This document shows positions 24,045 to 33,135 of a stretch of 49,104 bases of DNA, in pieces. The notes under the pieces were generated by a model. That model was given only the letters and a program-made list of their open reading frames with translations, ran no database searches and had not been told where the DNA came from. The stretch covers positions 1-49,104 of the forward strand of contig JAVJSD010000055.1 in the NCBI GenBank assembly GCA_040219575.1, read 5' to 3'. Every line of letters starts with the position of its first letter. The first letter of the stretch is position 1. The stretch comes from JAVJSD01 sp040219575 (lineage in GTDB: Bacteria > Planctomycetota > Planctomycetia > Pirellulales > Pirellulaceae). Made by a program: the position numbers and the translations under genes.

Positions 24045-25601
24045 ATGAATGAATTGGATCTCTCTCAATTCGAACGGAACATTCACGTTCGGCATCTCAC
24101 GATCGACGACTTCGACGCCTTATTGGAAATGCAGCAAAAGTGCTTTCCCGGCATGCAGACCTGGGGCCGCGACCAAATCGCCAGCCAGATTCAGCACTTT
24201 CCCGAGGGGCAGTTGGCCGTCGAGTACGATGGTCGGATCGTCGCTTCCGCCAGCAGCCTGATGGTCGACTTCAGCCACTACACCGAGTGGCACAACTGGA
24301 AGGTGATGTCGGCCAACGGCTATATCACCAACCACGATCCGCGGGGCGACACGCTGTACGGCATCGAGATCATGGTCGATCCCGACTTCCGGGGGCTCAA
24401 GCTGTCGCGGCGGTTGTACGACGTTCGCAAGGAGCTCTGCCGCGAGAAGAACCTGGCGCGGATCATCATCGGCGGACGCCTGCCCGGCTACGGCGAACAC
24501 GCCGACGGCCTGTCCGCCCGCGAGTATGTCGAGCAGGTGATGATCCGCAACCTGTTCGATCCCGTGTTGACGGCGCAGACGGCGAACGGGTTCGTGCTCA
24601 AGGGCCTGATTCCGAACTATTTCCCGACCGACACCGCTTCGCGGGGCTACGCCACGTTCCTGGAGTGGACGAATCTGGACTACGTCCCGGGCGCCAAACG
24701 TCGTTTTCACGCGGTCGAGACGGTGCGGTTGAGCGTCGTGCAGTACCAGGTCCGTACGATCGACAGCTTCGAGGAGTTCGCCAAGCAGTGCGAGTACTTC
24801 GTCGACGTCGCCTCGGACTACAAGAGCGACTTCATTCTGTTTCCCGAATTGTTCACGACGCAGCTCATGTCGTGCGTCGAGAGCAATCGGCCGGGAACGG
24901 CGGCGCGGCAACTGGCCGAGTTCACGCCGCAGTACCTGGAGTTGTTCAACAAGTTATCGGTGAAGTACGACCTGAACGTCATCGGCGGGACGCAGTTTAC
25001 GGCCGAAGGAGAATCGCTTTACAACGTGGCCTACCTGTTTCGTCGCGACGGTTCGATCGGCCGGCAATACAAACTGCACATCACTCCCAGCGAGCGGCAC
25101 TGGTGGGGCGTCGAGCCGGGCGACGTGCTGGAGGTGTTCGACACCGATTGCGGCAAGATCTGCATCTGCGTCTGCTACGACATCGAGTTCCCGGAGATCT
25201 GCCGGATCGCCGCCGCCAAGGGAGCCCAGATCATCTTCGTGCCCTACAACACCGACACGCGGCAGGGTTACCTGCGGGTGCGGCATTGCGCGCAGGCGCG
25301 GTGCATCGAGAACCACCTGTATGTGGCGATCGCCGGCTGCACGGGCAACCTGCCGTTCGTGGAGAACGTCGACATTCACTTCGCGCAGTCGGGAATCTTC
25401 ACGCCGGCCGACTTCTCGTTCTCCCGCGACGCGGTGGCGGCGGAATGCAACGCCAATATCGAGACGCTGCTGATTCACGACGTGGACGTGGAACTGCTGC
25501 ATCACCACAAGTTCCGCGGCACGACGCAGAACTGGAACGACCGCCGCACCGACCTGTACCGGGTGCGCTATACCGAGGGGGATCAAGAGTTCGAGGTTTA
25601 A
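24045..25601 (+). CDS. Fused GNAT acetyltransferase/carbon-nitrogen hydrolase
   Basis: 518 residues from ATG 24045 (MNELDLSQ), close to the ~513 of Bacillus YhcX, the same architecture. Residues 10-200 are a GNAT domain: IEIMVDPDFRGLKLSRRLY at 107-125 holds the acetyl-CoA pyrophosphate loop. Residues 225-515 are a nitrilase-superfamily amidase with the Glu-Lys-Cys triad Glu268 (FPELF), Lys343 (YKLHITPSE) and Cys377 (ICVCYDIEFPE). The substrate is unknown; acyl transfer and amide hydrolysis are presumably linked steps on a small metabolite. It is single and convergent with scpB, with only 30 bases between the stop codons and no terminator hairpin. Confidence 0.9.
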   Translation: MNELDLSQFERNIHVRHLTIDDFDALLEMQQKCFPGMQTWGRDQIASQIQHFPEGQLAVEYDGRIVASASSLMVDFSHYTEWHNWKVMSANGYITNHDPRGDTLYGIEIMVDPDFRGLKLSRRLYDVRKELCREKNLARIIIGGRLPGYGEHADGLSAREYVEQVMIRNLFDPVLTAQTANGFVLKGLIPNYFPTDTASRGYATFLEWTNLDYVPGAKRRFHAVETVRLSVVQYQVRTIDSFEEFAKQCEYFVDVASDYKSDFILFPELFTTQLMSCVESNRPGTAARQLAEFTPQYLELFNKLSVKYDLNVIGGTQFTAEGESLYNVAYLFRRDGSIGRQYKLHITPSERHWWGVEPGDVLEVFDTDCGKICICVCYDIEFPEICRIAAAKGAQIIFVPYNTDTRQGYLRVRHCAQARCIENHLYVAIAGCTGNLPFVENVDIHFAQSGIFTPADFSFSRDAVAAECNANIETLLIHDVDVELLHHHKFRGTTQNWNDRRTDLYRVRYTEGDQEFEV

Positions 25602-25631
25602 GCAGGCCCGAGCCGGCGGAGGCGCGACGAA

Positions 25632-26882
25632 TCAATCCTCTTCGTCGTCCTCGTCTTCATCATCTTCCCAGTCGTCCTCGTCGTCGTCGTCCCAATCGTC
25701 GTCCTCTTCGTCGTCTTCGACTTCTTCCCAGTCCTCCTCCTCGAGGTCGTCCTCTTCGGCGTCGTCCTCGTCCTCCTCCTCATCGTCGAGGTCGTCCTCG
25801 TCGTCGAGGTCGTCGTCCTCCTCGAGGTCATCGTCTTCCTCGAGGTCGTCGTCTTCCTCGAGGTCATCGTCCCCGAGGTCCTCGTCTTCGAGATCGTCGT
25901 CTTCGAGATCGTCATCGTCATCGTCGAGATCGTCGTCGTCTTCGTCATCCCAGTCGTCGACTTCGTCTTCATCGTCGTCGTCGTCGAGATCGTCGTCGGC
26001 GGCCAGATCCTCGTCCTCGTCGTCGAATGCCTGGACCGTGGCGGCATCGGCCAGACGCCGAGCGCGGTTTGCTTCTTCCTCCAACACAGCCGCCACTGGG
26101 TTTAACACCTTCACTTCAGACTCCTCCTCGGTTTGCCTAGGCTCCGAATCGTTGATGATCCCGGTCGAATTGTGGCCTTGATCTTCGGCGCTTGTCGGCG
26201 GTTGTGCAAGGGCGTCGCGCATCATTTCCGACCGCGGCAGATCGGTCGTATCCCGCAGGCCAAAGAACTGCAGGAATCGCCGCGTGGTGGCGTACAGGTA
26301 GGGCCTACCCAACTCCTCGCTTCGGCCGCCAATGCGGACCAGATCGCGATCCATCAGCTGTCGCAGGATTTCGCCGCAGTTCACGCCGCGAATGGCCTCA
26401 ATATCGGCGCGCAGCACCGGTTGACGATAGGCAACTACGGCCAGCGTTTCCATGGCGGGCGAGGAAAGCCGCATTTCCGACGGTACGTGTCCCAACCTTC
26501 GCAACCAGGGAGCGAATTTAGGGCGTGTCAGCAGTTGGAAGCCGCCAGCGAACTCCTCCACGCGGAAGGCTCGGCCCGCGTCGTCGTAATAGCCGTTCAG
26601 CCGGCCCACGAGCGTTCGCGCCTCGGTGCCGTCGGCCAGGCCGGAGAATTGACTCAGTTTGCGGCTGGACAGCGGTTCGCGCGCCATCATCAGGACGGCT
26701 TCCACGCGCCGCATGCGGCCGTCGCGGACCGCCGGGTCGCCTTCCGTCGGGGGCGCCGCCGGCTCGCGCCAGGCGTGACGGAGCCTGTTTGGCGTCGCCG
26801 CGCCCTCCGCATTGAGCGGATGACGGTAGCGCGCGCAAACGCTGCTCAACTGCCGTGCGGGCGCTGCTGCGGTGCGCAACAT
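25632..26882 (-). CDS. scpB: Segregation and condensation protein B with acidic tail
   Basis: 416 residues versus 180-250 in typical ScpB. The winged-helix core is at about 56-208: RRVEAVLMMAREPLSSRKLS, RVEEFAGGFQLLTRP, SPAMETLAVVAYRQPVLRADI, IRGVNC, RSEELGRPYLYATT and FLQFFGL are the family signature. ScpB binds ScpA and Smc to form the condensin that compacts and segregates chromosomes. An N-terminal ~50 residues look poorly conserved, and a later start is possible. Residues 287-416 are almost pure Asp/Glu with a few Leu and Trp, a highly charged disordered tail encoded by GAC/GAG/GAA runs. scpA is not in the window. Confidence 0.88.
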   Translation of the reverse strand: MLRTAAAPARQLSSVCARYRHPLNAEGAATPNRLRHAWREPAAPPTEGDPAVRDGRMRRVEAVLMMAREPLSSRKLSQFSGLADGTEARTLVGRLNGYYDDAGRAFRVEEFAGGFQLLTRPKFAPWLRRLGHVPSEMRLSSPAMETLAVVAYRQPVLRADIEAIRGVNCGEILRQLMDRDLVRIGGRSEELGRPYLYATTRRFLQFFGLRDTTDLPRSEMMRDALAQPPTSAEDQGHNSTGIINDSEPRQTEEESEVKVLNPVAAVLEEEANRARRLADAATVQAFDDEDEDLAADDDLDDDDDEDEVDDWDDEDDDDLDDDDDDLEDDDLEDEDLGDDDLEEDDDLEEDDDLEEDDDLDDEDDLDDEEEDEDDAEEDDLEEEDWEEVEDDEEDDDWDDDDEDDWEDDEDEDDEED

Positions 26883-27007
26883 GATGGGCGGAATCGGTGC
26901 TCGATGATTGCAATGCCCTCATCTCCGGCGCGCCGTCACGGCGGGGCGGAGCATTGCTGGGGCGACTTGGCCCTAACATAGGAACAAGTCGAGGGTTATG
27001 GCAACCC

Positions 27008-27658
27008 CTACCAATCTCGCGAATCGTGCGAAGGAGAAGGGTGCTGGCCGCGGCCGCGCAGCAATTGCTCGGCCGGTATATGCAGCCCCACCTCGATCTC
27101 CACCGACCCCTGACGGTCGCGTAGCAGCTGCCGCCAGGATTCGATCTCGCGTCGCACCTGCCGCAGCGAGGCCAACCGCTCATCCGCCGAAGCGGCGAAT
27201 CGGCGTGCGTACACACCGCCCTCATCAAGCGGTACGTGGCATACAAACCATTCCCGGGAGTTGGCCCCAACTTCCCACCGACCTGCGCGGGCGCCAAGTC
27301 GGGCTAACTGCTCCAGCTCCATCGACAACAACAGATCCTGGTCCTGCACGTCCGCACGCCCTGAAGGCGGATCAGGCTGTTGAGAAACTCGTTGAACGGG
27401 AACGGTTCGTCCCGCGGAAGGGGGAACCAGTGGATCCTGAGGCGGCGGCGGAATCGTTTGCCAATCCGCGTCGGGTGAGGGTGCGAAGGAATCGTCGGCG
27501 GCAAGATCGCGATCGGTCAACCCGGTCAACGCCGGCCAGAGGGAGTTGGCCCGCGACTCCACCCACTGCGCGACGGGCGGAAACGCCATCAGCGGCATCA
27601 ACAGCAGGAAGCCGAAGATCAACAGAGTTCGAATTGTGACGCCGACCGAGCGAAGCAT
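27008..27658 (-). CDS. Membrane-anchored hypothetical protein
   Basis: 216 residues from ATG 27658 (MLRSVGVTIRTLL), which has GAGAGCAAG just upstream; the open frame runs 126 codons further but that part is Arg-rich and has no signal. One N-terminal transmembrane or signal segment (9-30, LLIFGFLLLMPLMAF) is followed by a Pro-rich linker (~60-100) and a C-terminal helical domain (LLLSMELEQLARLGARAGRWE, REIESWRQLLRDRQ). No family is recognised. It is divergent from the patatin gene with a 350-base gap, and a functional link is not implied. Confidence 0.65.
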   Translation of the reverse strand: MLRSVGVTIRTLLIFGFLLLMPLMAFPPVAQWVESRANSLWPALTGLTDRDLAADDSFAPSPDADWQTIPPPPQDPLVPPSAGRTVPVQRVSQQPDPPSGRADVQDQDLLLSMELEQLARLGARAGRWEVGANSREWFVCHVPLDEGGVYARRFAASADERLASLRQVRREIESWRQLLRDRQGSVEIEVGLHIPAEQLLRGRGQHPSPSHDSRDW

Positions 27659-28008
27659 CTTGCTCTCGTCGTTTTTGCGAATTCGCGAATTGCTGAGCCG
27701 CAACGGATGTGCGTGACAAGCCAGCGCGCCGCATCCTGCGACGACCTTCCACACACCACCCGGCGGAGAACCCACCCGGTGGATTGACGACTTGCGCGGA
27801 ATGGTATCGCGAACCGCGGAATCGTGAAAGACGGATTGCCGGAGAAAATGGGCCGTTTGGGAGGTTGCAAGCCGACGCACTCGCCCAAGTCTGCCCGGAC
27901 CAACTTCGCTTCGACCGCCGCGGACTGCGTTCGTTGCCGAGGGCCACGCGCACCGGTAGCATGACGCTCGACGAAGGAACCCTCCCAGCCTGCCCCGAAA
28001 GACCCGCG
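27659..28008. other. Divergent intergenic region, 350 bases
   Basis: It separates the membrane-anchored unknown (minus) from the patatin gene (plus). Promoters are expected, but no motif stands out. The patatin frame stays open through most of it, so a longer patatin start (ATG 27961) cannot be excluded. Confidence 0.45.
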
Positions 28009-29046
28009 ATGGCCAAGCTGACGCGCATCCTCGCAATCGACGGCGGCGGAATCCGCGGCCTGATTCCCGCCAAGGTGATCGGGGCCCTGGAATCCCGACT
28101 CCAAAAGCTCTCCGGCGATGAAGACGCCCGTGTGGTCGACTATTTCGACCTCATCGCCGGCACCAGCACCGGCGGCGTGCTGGCCTGTCTGCTGCTTTGC
28201 CCCGACGGAGAGACCTCCCGGCCGCGCTATTCCGGCCCCGAGTTGGCTGACCTGTACTTGAGCCACGGGGCGGAGATCTTCAGCGTCTCGCTGTTTCACC
28301 GCCTGCTGTCGGCGGCGGGTCTCGGCGACGAAAAGTACCCCGCCGACGGGCTCGAGCGCGTGCTGCGGAACTACTTCGGCGATCTGTGGATGAGCCAACT
28401 ATTGAAGCCCTGCCTGATCACGGGTTACGACATCCGCCGCCGCCGAGCCACCTTCTTTACGCAGCACGACGCACGTCAAACTCCGGCCCGCGACTTCCTC
28501 GTCCGCGATGTGGCGCGGGCCACGACGGCGGCGCCCACCTATTTCGAGGCGCCGCTGATTCGGTCTCGCACCGAAATCGGTTATCCAATCATCGATGGCG
28601 GTGTGTTCGCCAACAATCCCTCGTTGTGCGCCTACGCGGAAGCCCGCAAACTGTTCGGCTATCGGGCGGCGCAGATGGCGATTCTGTCGGTCGGCACGGG
28701 CGCCGTGCGGAAATCGTACTTCCACGAAGAGGCGAAGGACTGGGGGGCGATCGGCTGGATGAAGCCGTTGGTCGACATCATGATGAGCGGCGTTTCGGAG
28801 ACGGTCGACTACGAATGCCGCCAGGCGTTCGAGGCGGTGAACGTGCCGGAGCAATACCTGCGGATCAACGTGGAGATGGACCGCTTGCCGCCGGGCGTAT
28901 CGAGCGATCTCGACGACGCCCAGGACCGCAACCTCCGCGGCCTGGCGGAACTTGGCGCCGAAACCGCCGAACGTTTCAGCACCCAACTCGACAACTTCGC
29001 CCAACTCTTGATCGACGCGCAAACAACTGACGACGATTCAACCTGA
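28009..29046 (+). CDS. Patatin-like phospholipase
   Basis: 345 residues from ATG 28009 (MAKLTRILAIDGGGIRG). The oxyanion-hole motif GGGIRG is at 12-17, the nucleophile Ser53 in GTSTGG (51-56) and the dyad Asp196 in DGG (196-198). This is the Ser-Asp hydrolase set of patatins, which release fatty acids from phospholipids or other acyl esters. No signal peptide is visible, so it acts in the cytoplasm or at the inner leaflet. No CD-NTase, CBASS or toxin partner is adjacent, and a housekeeping lipid turnover role is as likely as defence. It is followed by the inverted repeat at 29063-29248. Confidence 0.9.
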   Translation: MAKLTRILAIDGGGIRGLIPAKVIGALESRLQKLSGDEDARVVDYFDLIAGTSTGGVLACLLLCPDGETSRPRYSGPELADLYLSHGAEIFSVSLFHRLLSAAGLGDEKYPADGLERVLRNYFGDLWMSQLLKPCLITGYDIRRRRATFFTQHDARQTPARDFLVRDVARATTAAPTYFEAPLIRSRTEIGYPIIDGGVFANNPSLCAYAEARKLFGYRAAQMAILSVGTGAVRKSYFHEEAKDWGAIGWMKPLVDIMMSGVSETVDYECRQAFEAVNVPEQYLRINVEMDRLPPGVSSDLDDAQDRNLRGLAELGAETAERFSTQLDNFAQLLIDAQTTDDDST

Positions 29047-29062
29047 TCGGTCAGGTCTTTCT

Positions 29063-29248
29063 TAGCCACGGATGGAACACGGATTAAACACGGATTAAAC
29101 ACGGATAAGAAGTGGGAGAGATGCCGAGTGGCCCGTCGATCAGACTACTTTTGACTGCAACAGGTGGGAAGGGACATTGTCATCCTCGTTTGGCTGCGTC
29201 TGCGTTCGCTTTTCTGTCCGTGTGTCATCCGTGTTCCATCCGTGGCTA
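29063..29248. repeat. Inverted-repeat element with 22-base arms
   Basis: TAGCCACGGATGGAACACGG-type left arm (29063-29084) and its exact reverse complement (29227-29248). The similarity continues inward through further CACGGAT units (direct repeats ACACGGATTAA at about 29078-29106). It fills the gap between the convergent patatin and haem-protein genes. Its form suggests a short non-autonomous mobile or REP-type element; it may also act as a terminator. Confidence 0.75.
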
Positions 29249-29262
29249 GCCTCCCCATCTTC

Positions 29263-31980
29263 TCACCGCGGCTGCATCAAGAAGGCGAGCAGATCCGCGA
29301 TCTCCCGCGGTGTGAGCGTTTTTAGCAAGTCGTCGGGCATCATCGACTTGTTCACCTCGCGGTGCATTTCGATCTGGTCCTTCTTGACGGTGAACTCCTT
29401 GCCGTCGATGCCGAGATAGGCCTCCTGGCTGCCTCCCTTGCGGCGGGGGAGTCCGGTGAGAATTTTGCCGTCGGTGGTGACGATCTGCCAGGGCGTGTAC
29501 TGCGGCGCCATCTCGCGGCTCGGCTGCAGGATCGTCTCCAGCAGCCAGCGCCGGCCGCCGTCTTTATGCGCCGCGAGCCGCTGGCTGATGTTGGTCAGAC
29601 TCGGACCGACCTCGTTGCCGCGGCCCTCGACGGCATGACACTTGGCGCAGGCGCCGACGTTCCGGCCGAAAAAGATCCGCTCGCCCGCCGCGGGATCGCC
29701 ATCGCCGGGAAGGTTGGCGAACCAGGAGACCGTGTCTTCCGCGGGAGGCCGTTTCACGAGCGGCTTGCCGAGCAGTCGGGCCACCGCTTCTCGCGTGTGC
29801 AACTCGTTGCTGGGGATCGTGCCGAGTTGTTCGCGTTGTTTGTCGGTAAGTTCGACACCGACCAGCGCGCGAAGCGCCTCGTCGCGAAGCGCGGCGTCTT
29901 CGCTCTTGGCGAACTGCACCAGGACTTCAGCCGATTTCGGCGTCCCCGCCAGTCCGGCGATCGCGGCCGCGCGAATCGGTGTCGGTTGTTTGGCATCCTT
30001 CGCCGTCTGCGCCAGCACGTCGAGACGGTCGTCGTCACCGAGTTCGGCCAGGGTCCGCACCGCCTCCAACCGCAGCGATGCGTCGCGGTGCTTCAAAAAC
30101 GGCTCCAGATGGGTGAGCCGCAGTTGCTTGTAGGTGGGATCGATCATCCGCAGCGCGATGCGGCGGACCGCCAGCGAAGACTTGTCGTCGTTGATCCGCG
30201 CCAGCAACCGCTCGGGCGACGGCCGATCGCTCGGCTCCTTGCCGTCCAGTCGATCGAGCGCCGCGACCACCGCCAAAAAGAGTCGATAATTCAGCGTCTC
30301 ATCAGCCAACATCGCCTCCAGTTGCGGACGGTACTGCTTGAGTTGGTCGTCGGCGATCCATTTGACCGCCGTCAGCCGCACCGGCGAGGAGGAATGGCTC
30401 AGGTACTTGCCCAAACCCCGCGCGGCCTTCGCCCGCGTCTCGGGATTCCGCTTCCTCGCCAGCAGCACGCCCAAGGGCGACGCTATCGCGATGGCGTCGA
30501 GCGCCTCCGACTGATCGACCGCATGCCGCGAGAGCGCCTCCACGGCGCAGTGAAACACCAGCGGATCGCGGTCGTCTAGCGCCGCAACAAGTTGATCGCG
30601 GTGCCGCAGCGGATCGAGTCGCATCACCGCCTCCGCCCGCACGGCCGTCGGCACGTCTTCGATAAACTGCGTCGGATCCGCCGTGGGCCGCGATAGTTTT
30701 TTGCGAACATCGAGGACCTGCTGCGCGATGCTCTTCGCAAAGGCGTCGGTCGGATCCACGTCTTCACGATTGTTGGGTTGCGGCGATTTCAAGGCATCCT
30801 TCTTGTCCGCCGATTCGTCGCGGCGAATCCGCCATATACGGCCCTGTTTGTGCAGCGAGTAGCTGCTGCTGACCCAGTCGGTGAAGTAGATCGATCCGTC
30901 CGGTGCGGTCGTCAGTCCCACGGGCCGAAAGTCTCCCTCCGCCTCGACCAACACTTCCCGATGGGTGGTGACGAGCCCGCGATCCTTTTCTTGTGTGAGG
31001 GGATAGCGCTCGATGCGATGATCCGCCCAGGACGCCACCAGCAAGTCGTCGAGATAATCTTCCTGAAACATGCGGCCGCTGTAGGAAATGATGCCGCAGG
31101 GCGCTTCGCCGGTGCCGGAGATCATCGGCAGGTTGCCGGGCAGATCGCCGGTCCAGGAAACCAGCGGATGCAGGCCCGAGCGGCCGTAGCGGTACTCGTA
31201 GCCGTAGTCGGCCCCGTCGACGACTTGAATCAAGCGGCAGGGCGGCGACTGGCCCGGATCGTTGTCGGTGCCGAACACGCGGCCGAAGTAATCGACGCAC
31301 ATCCCCCACGGGTTCCACCAGCCGGTGCTGACGCGAATCAGTTTCGAACCGTCCGGCCGCACGCGATACGTGCTCCCCCCTTCACCGCCGCCGGTGATCC
31401 GCACACCGTCGCTGCCAAACAGCGCATATTTGTGCCCCAGGTTCTCGCCGAGGCCGAAGTTGAGATTGTCCTGCAGGTCGAACGCCAGTCCGGAGATGCC
31501 ATTGTGCGGGTACGTGCCGTCGGTATCGAGGTGCACGATGTTCGTCACCTCGTCGGCCCGGCCGTCGTCGTCGGTGTCGCGCAGGCGATAGATGTCGCTC
31601 CGCGTGGCGGCGTACAACACATCCTTGTCGAAAAACTCCAAATCCATCAGGTAGGTGAAGCCCTCGTGGAACACGGTCTTGCGGTCGGCCCGACCGTCGC
31701 CGTCGGCATCTTCCAGGATCAGGATGCGGTCGTGCTTCGGCCCGTCGTAGTCGTCGGGCCGAAAGTGAGTGTGGCTCTCCGCCACGAACACCCGCCCCCG
31801 GGAATCGATCGCGATGCCGGTCGGCGTGACGATCTGCGGGTGCTCGGCGAATAGCTCCACGACGATCCGCTCATCGGGCGAACGCGGCGTCGGCCGCTCG
31901 GCAAACGCCGGCGCACTGACCAAGGTCAGACACAAAACCAAAAGCAACCTAGCGGAGTTTCGCAATCGCCCGAGTTTCAT
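29263..31980 (-). CDS. PVC-type propeller/HEAT-repeat c-type cytochrome
   Basis: 905 residues. The signal peptide (1-27, APAFA) is followed by a six-bladed propeller-like dehydrogenase domain at about 35-390 (GIAIDSRGRVFVAESH, DADGDGRADRKTVFHEGF, NGISGLAFDLQDN). HEAT-like repeats occupy about 440-740 (ALDDRDPLVFHCAVEAL, LKHRDASLRLEAVRTLAEL). The C-terminal c-type haem domain has CAKCH at 778-782, and a ~90-residue cap follows (TTDGKILTG, MMPDDLL). This layout is typical of planctomycete and verrucomicrobial periplasmic proteins thought to oxidise sugars or similar compounds and pass electrons to a haem. No cofactor or substrate is established. It is followed by the inverted repeat at 29063-29248. 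Confidence 0.9.
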   Translation of the reverse strand: MKLGRLRNSARLLLVLCLTLVSAPAFAERPTPRSPDERIVVELFAEHPQIVTPTGIAIDSRGRVFVAESHTHFRPDDYDGPKHDRILILEDADGDGRADRKTVFHEGFTYLMDLEFFDKDVLYAATRSDIYRLRDTDDDGRADEVTNIVHLDTDGTYPHNGISGLAFDLQDNLNFGLGENLGHKYALFGSDGVRITGGGEGGSTYRVRPDGSKLIRVSTGWWNPWGMCVDYFGRVFGTDNDPGQSPPCRLIQVVDGADYGYEYRYGRSGLHPLVSWTGDLPGNLPMISGTGEAPCGIISYSGRMFQEDYLDDLLVASWADHRIERYPLTQEKDRGLVTTHREVLVEAEGDFRPVGLTTAPDGSIYFTDWVSSSYSLHKQGRIWRIRRDESADKKDALKSPQPNNREDVDPTDAFAKSIAQQVLDVRKKLSRPTADPTQFIEDVPTAVRAEAVMRLDPLRHRDQLVAALDDRDPLVFHCAVEALSRHAVDQSEALDAIAIASPLGVLLARKRNPETRAKAARGLGKYLSHSSSPVRLTAVKWIADDQLKQYRPQLEAMLADETLNYRLFLAVVAALDRLDGKEPSDRPSPERLLARINDDKSSLAVRRIALRMIDPTYKQLRLTHLEPFLKHRDASLRLEAVRTLAELGDDDRLDVLAQTAKDAKQPTPIRAAAIAGLAGTPKSAEVLVQFAKSEDAALRDEALRALVGVELTDKQREQLGTIPSNELHTREAVARLLGKPLVKRPPAEDTVSWFANLPGDGDPAAGERIFFGRNVGACAKCHAVEGRGNEVGPSLTNISQRLAAHKDGGRRWLLETILQPSREMAPQYTPWQIVTTDGKILTGLPRRKGGSQEAYLGIDGKEFTVKKDQIEMHREVNKSMMPDDLLKTLTPREIADLLAFLMQPR

Positions 31981-32047
31981 TGTGTCGCACCGCTGATTGG
32001 AGAGTCAGGAATTCCACAGGTGAGCGTCGAGGCGTCAGCCCGACGTG

Positions 32048-33034
32048 CTACTTCTGCGGCCGATAAGCCGGCTTGCCGGGGATTCGCGTGCCGACGCTCA
32101 ATAGCCGCTTGCCGCAGGTGATGTACAGCGTCTTGAGATCCTCGCCGCCAAACGTGCAGTTGGTGATCGTGTCCTCGGGCGTCTCGATGTAGCCGATCCG
32201 CTTCCCTTCGGGCGAAATGATGTGCACGCCGGGGCGGGTATCGAGCGTTTCGCTGGTGCCGCGCGTGCGGTGCAGGCCGGCCGCGACGTACAGATTGCCG
32301 CGCGCGTCGATCGCCATGCCGTCGCCGCTACGGCCGGGATAAAAGTCGATCAACGTCGACTCCTCGCCCAGGCCGCCGTCGTCCTTCAGTTCGAACGCCC
32401 GGATCTTGCGGGCATGATCGGCGCGGGGATCGGCGTCGATGACATACAGCACGGAGTCGTCGGGCGAGGTGACGATGCCGTTGGGCATGTCGACCTGCGG
32501 CGTCGCCAGCAGGCGGTGCACCGAGCCGTCGGGGTCGATGCGGTAGACGCCGTTCACCTCACCGGGCTTCAGATTCGTGCCGAAACGCGAGGTGAAGTAG
32601 ATGCGTCCTTTGCGATCGAGCGTGATGTCGTTCACGCCGCCCAGCGGTTTGCCCTCGCAGGCGTCGGCCAGGACTTCGATTTCTCCGCTGTTCATGTCGG
32701 TCCGCGTGATGCGGCCGAGTTCACTCTCACAACCCAGCAGCCGCCCCTGGGAATCGAAGGCCAACCCATTGGTCCTGCGGCTGTTCTCGCGGAATACGCT
32801 CATCTCCTGCTTTTTGGGATCCCACTTCATGATCCGCTCGGCGGGGATGTTGGTGAAGTAGACATTCCCGGCGCGGTCGCAGGCGGGGCCTTCGAGGAAC
32901 GCCACATCGGTTTCCACCTTGACTTCGTTGTCGGTGAACAGCGTCGGCTTCTCGTCTCCGCGAGCCAGAAGTGGGAAATACGACACGATGCAGACGAAAA
33001 CAGCGGCCATTCGGCGAGCCGGGAGGAATTGCAT
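32048..33034 (-). CDS. SMP-30/gluconolactonase-like secreted protein
   Basis: 328 residues from ATG 33034 (MQFLPARRM); the frame is open far upstream but that part overlaps the AlkA gene and has no family features. A signal peptide (residues 1-27) is followed by a six-bladed propeller with LEGPACDRAGNVYFTNI, NGLAFDSQGRLLGCE, GVNDITLDRKGRIYFTS, PNGIVTSPDDSVLYVID and GDGMAIDARGNLYVAA. These contain the metal-binding Glu (LEGP), Asn (GVND) and Asp (GDGM) of SMP-30 lactonases. It hydrolyses sugar lactones or related esters outside the cytoplasm. It sits 67 bases upstream of the HEAT/haem gene on the same strand, so lactone release after sugar oxidation is a reasonable pairing. Confidence 0.88.
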   Translation of the reverse strand: MQFLPARRMAAVFVCIVSYFPLLARGDEKPTLFTDNEVKVETDVAFLEGPACDRAGNVYFTNIPAERIMKWDPKKQEMSVFRENSRRTNGLAFDSQGRLLGCESELGRITRTDMNSGEIEVLADACEGKPLGGVNDITLDRKGRIYFTSRFGTNLKPGEVNGVYRIDPDGSVHRLLATPQVDMPNGIVTSPDDSVLYVIDADPRADHARKIRAFELKDDGGLGEESTLIDFYPGRSGDGMAIDARGNLYVAAGLHRTRGTSETLDTRPGVHIISPEGKRIGYIETPEDTITNCTFGGEDLKTLYITCGKRLLSVGTRIPGKPAYRPQK

Positions 33035-33135
33035 GATGAATGTTCCAATGCAGAGGGCGGGGCCATTCCATTTGACGCTGCCCCATGCTACCGCGCCGCG
33101 CTCGGCGAACAAACTCACGACCGGTTCGCCCGAAG

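Noticed and set aside
27008..28036. 342-residue version of the membrane-anchored unknown
   Set aside because: The first 126 residues are Arg-rich and lie before a clear signal/membrane segment.
28009..29046. Patatin as a CBASS effector (CapV)
   Set aside because: No CD-NTase, Cap2/Cap3 or other defence gene is within reach; neighbours are ordinary.
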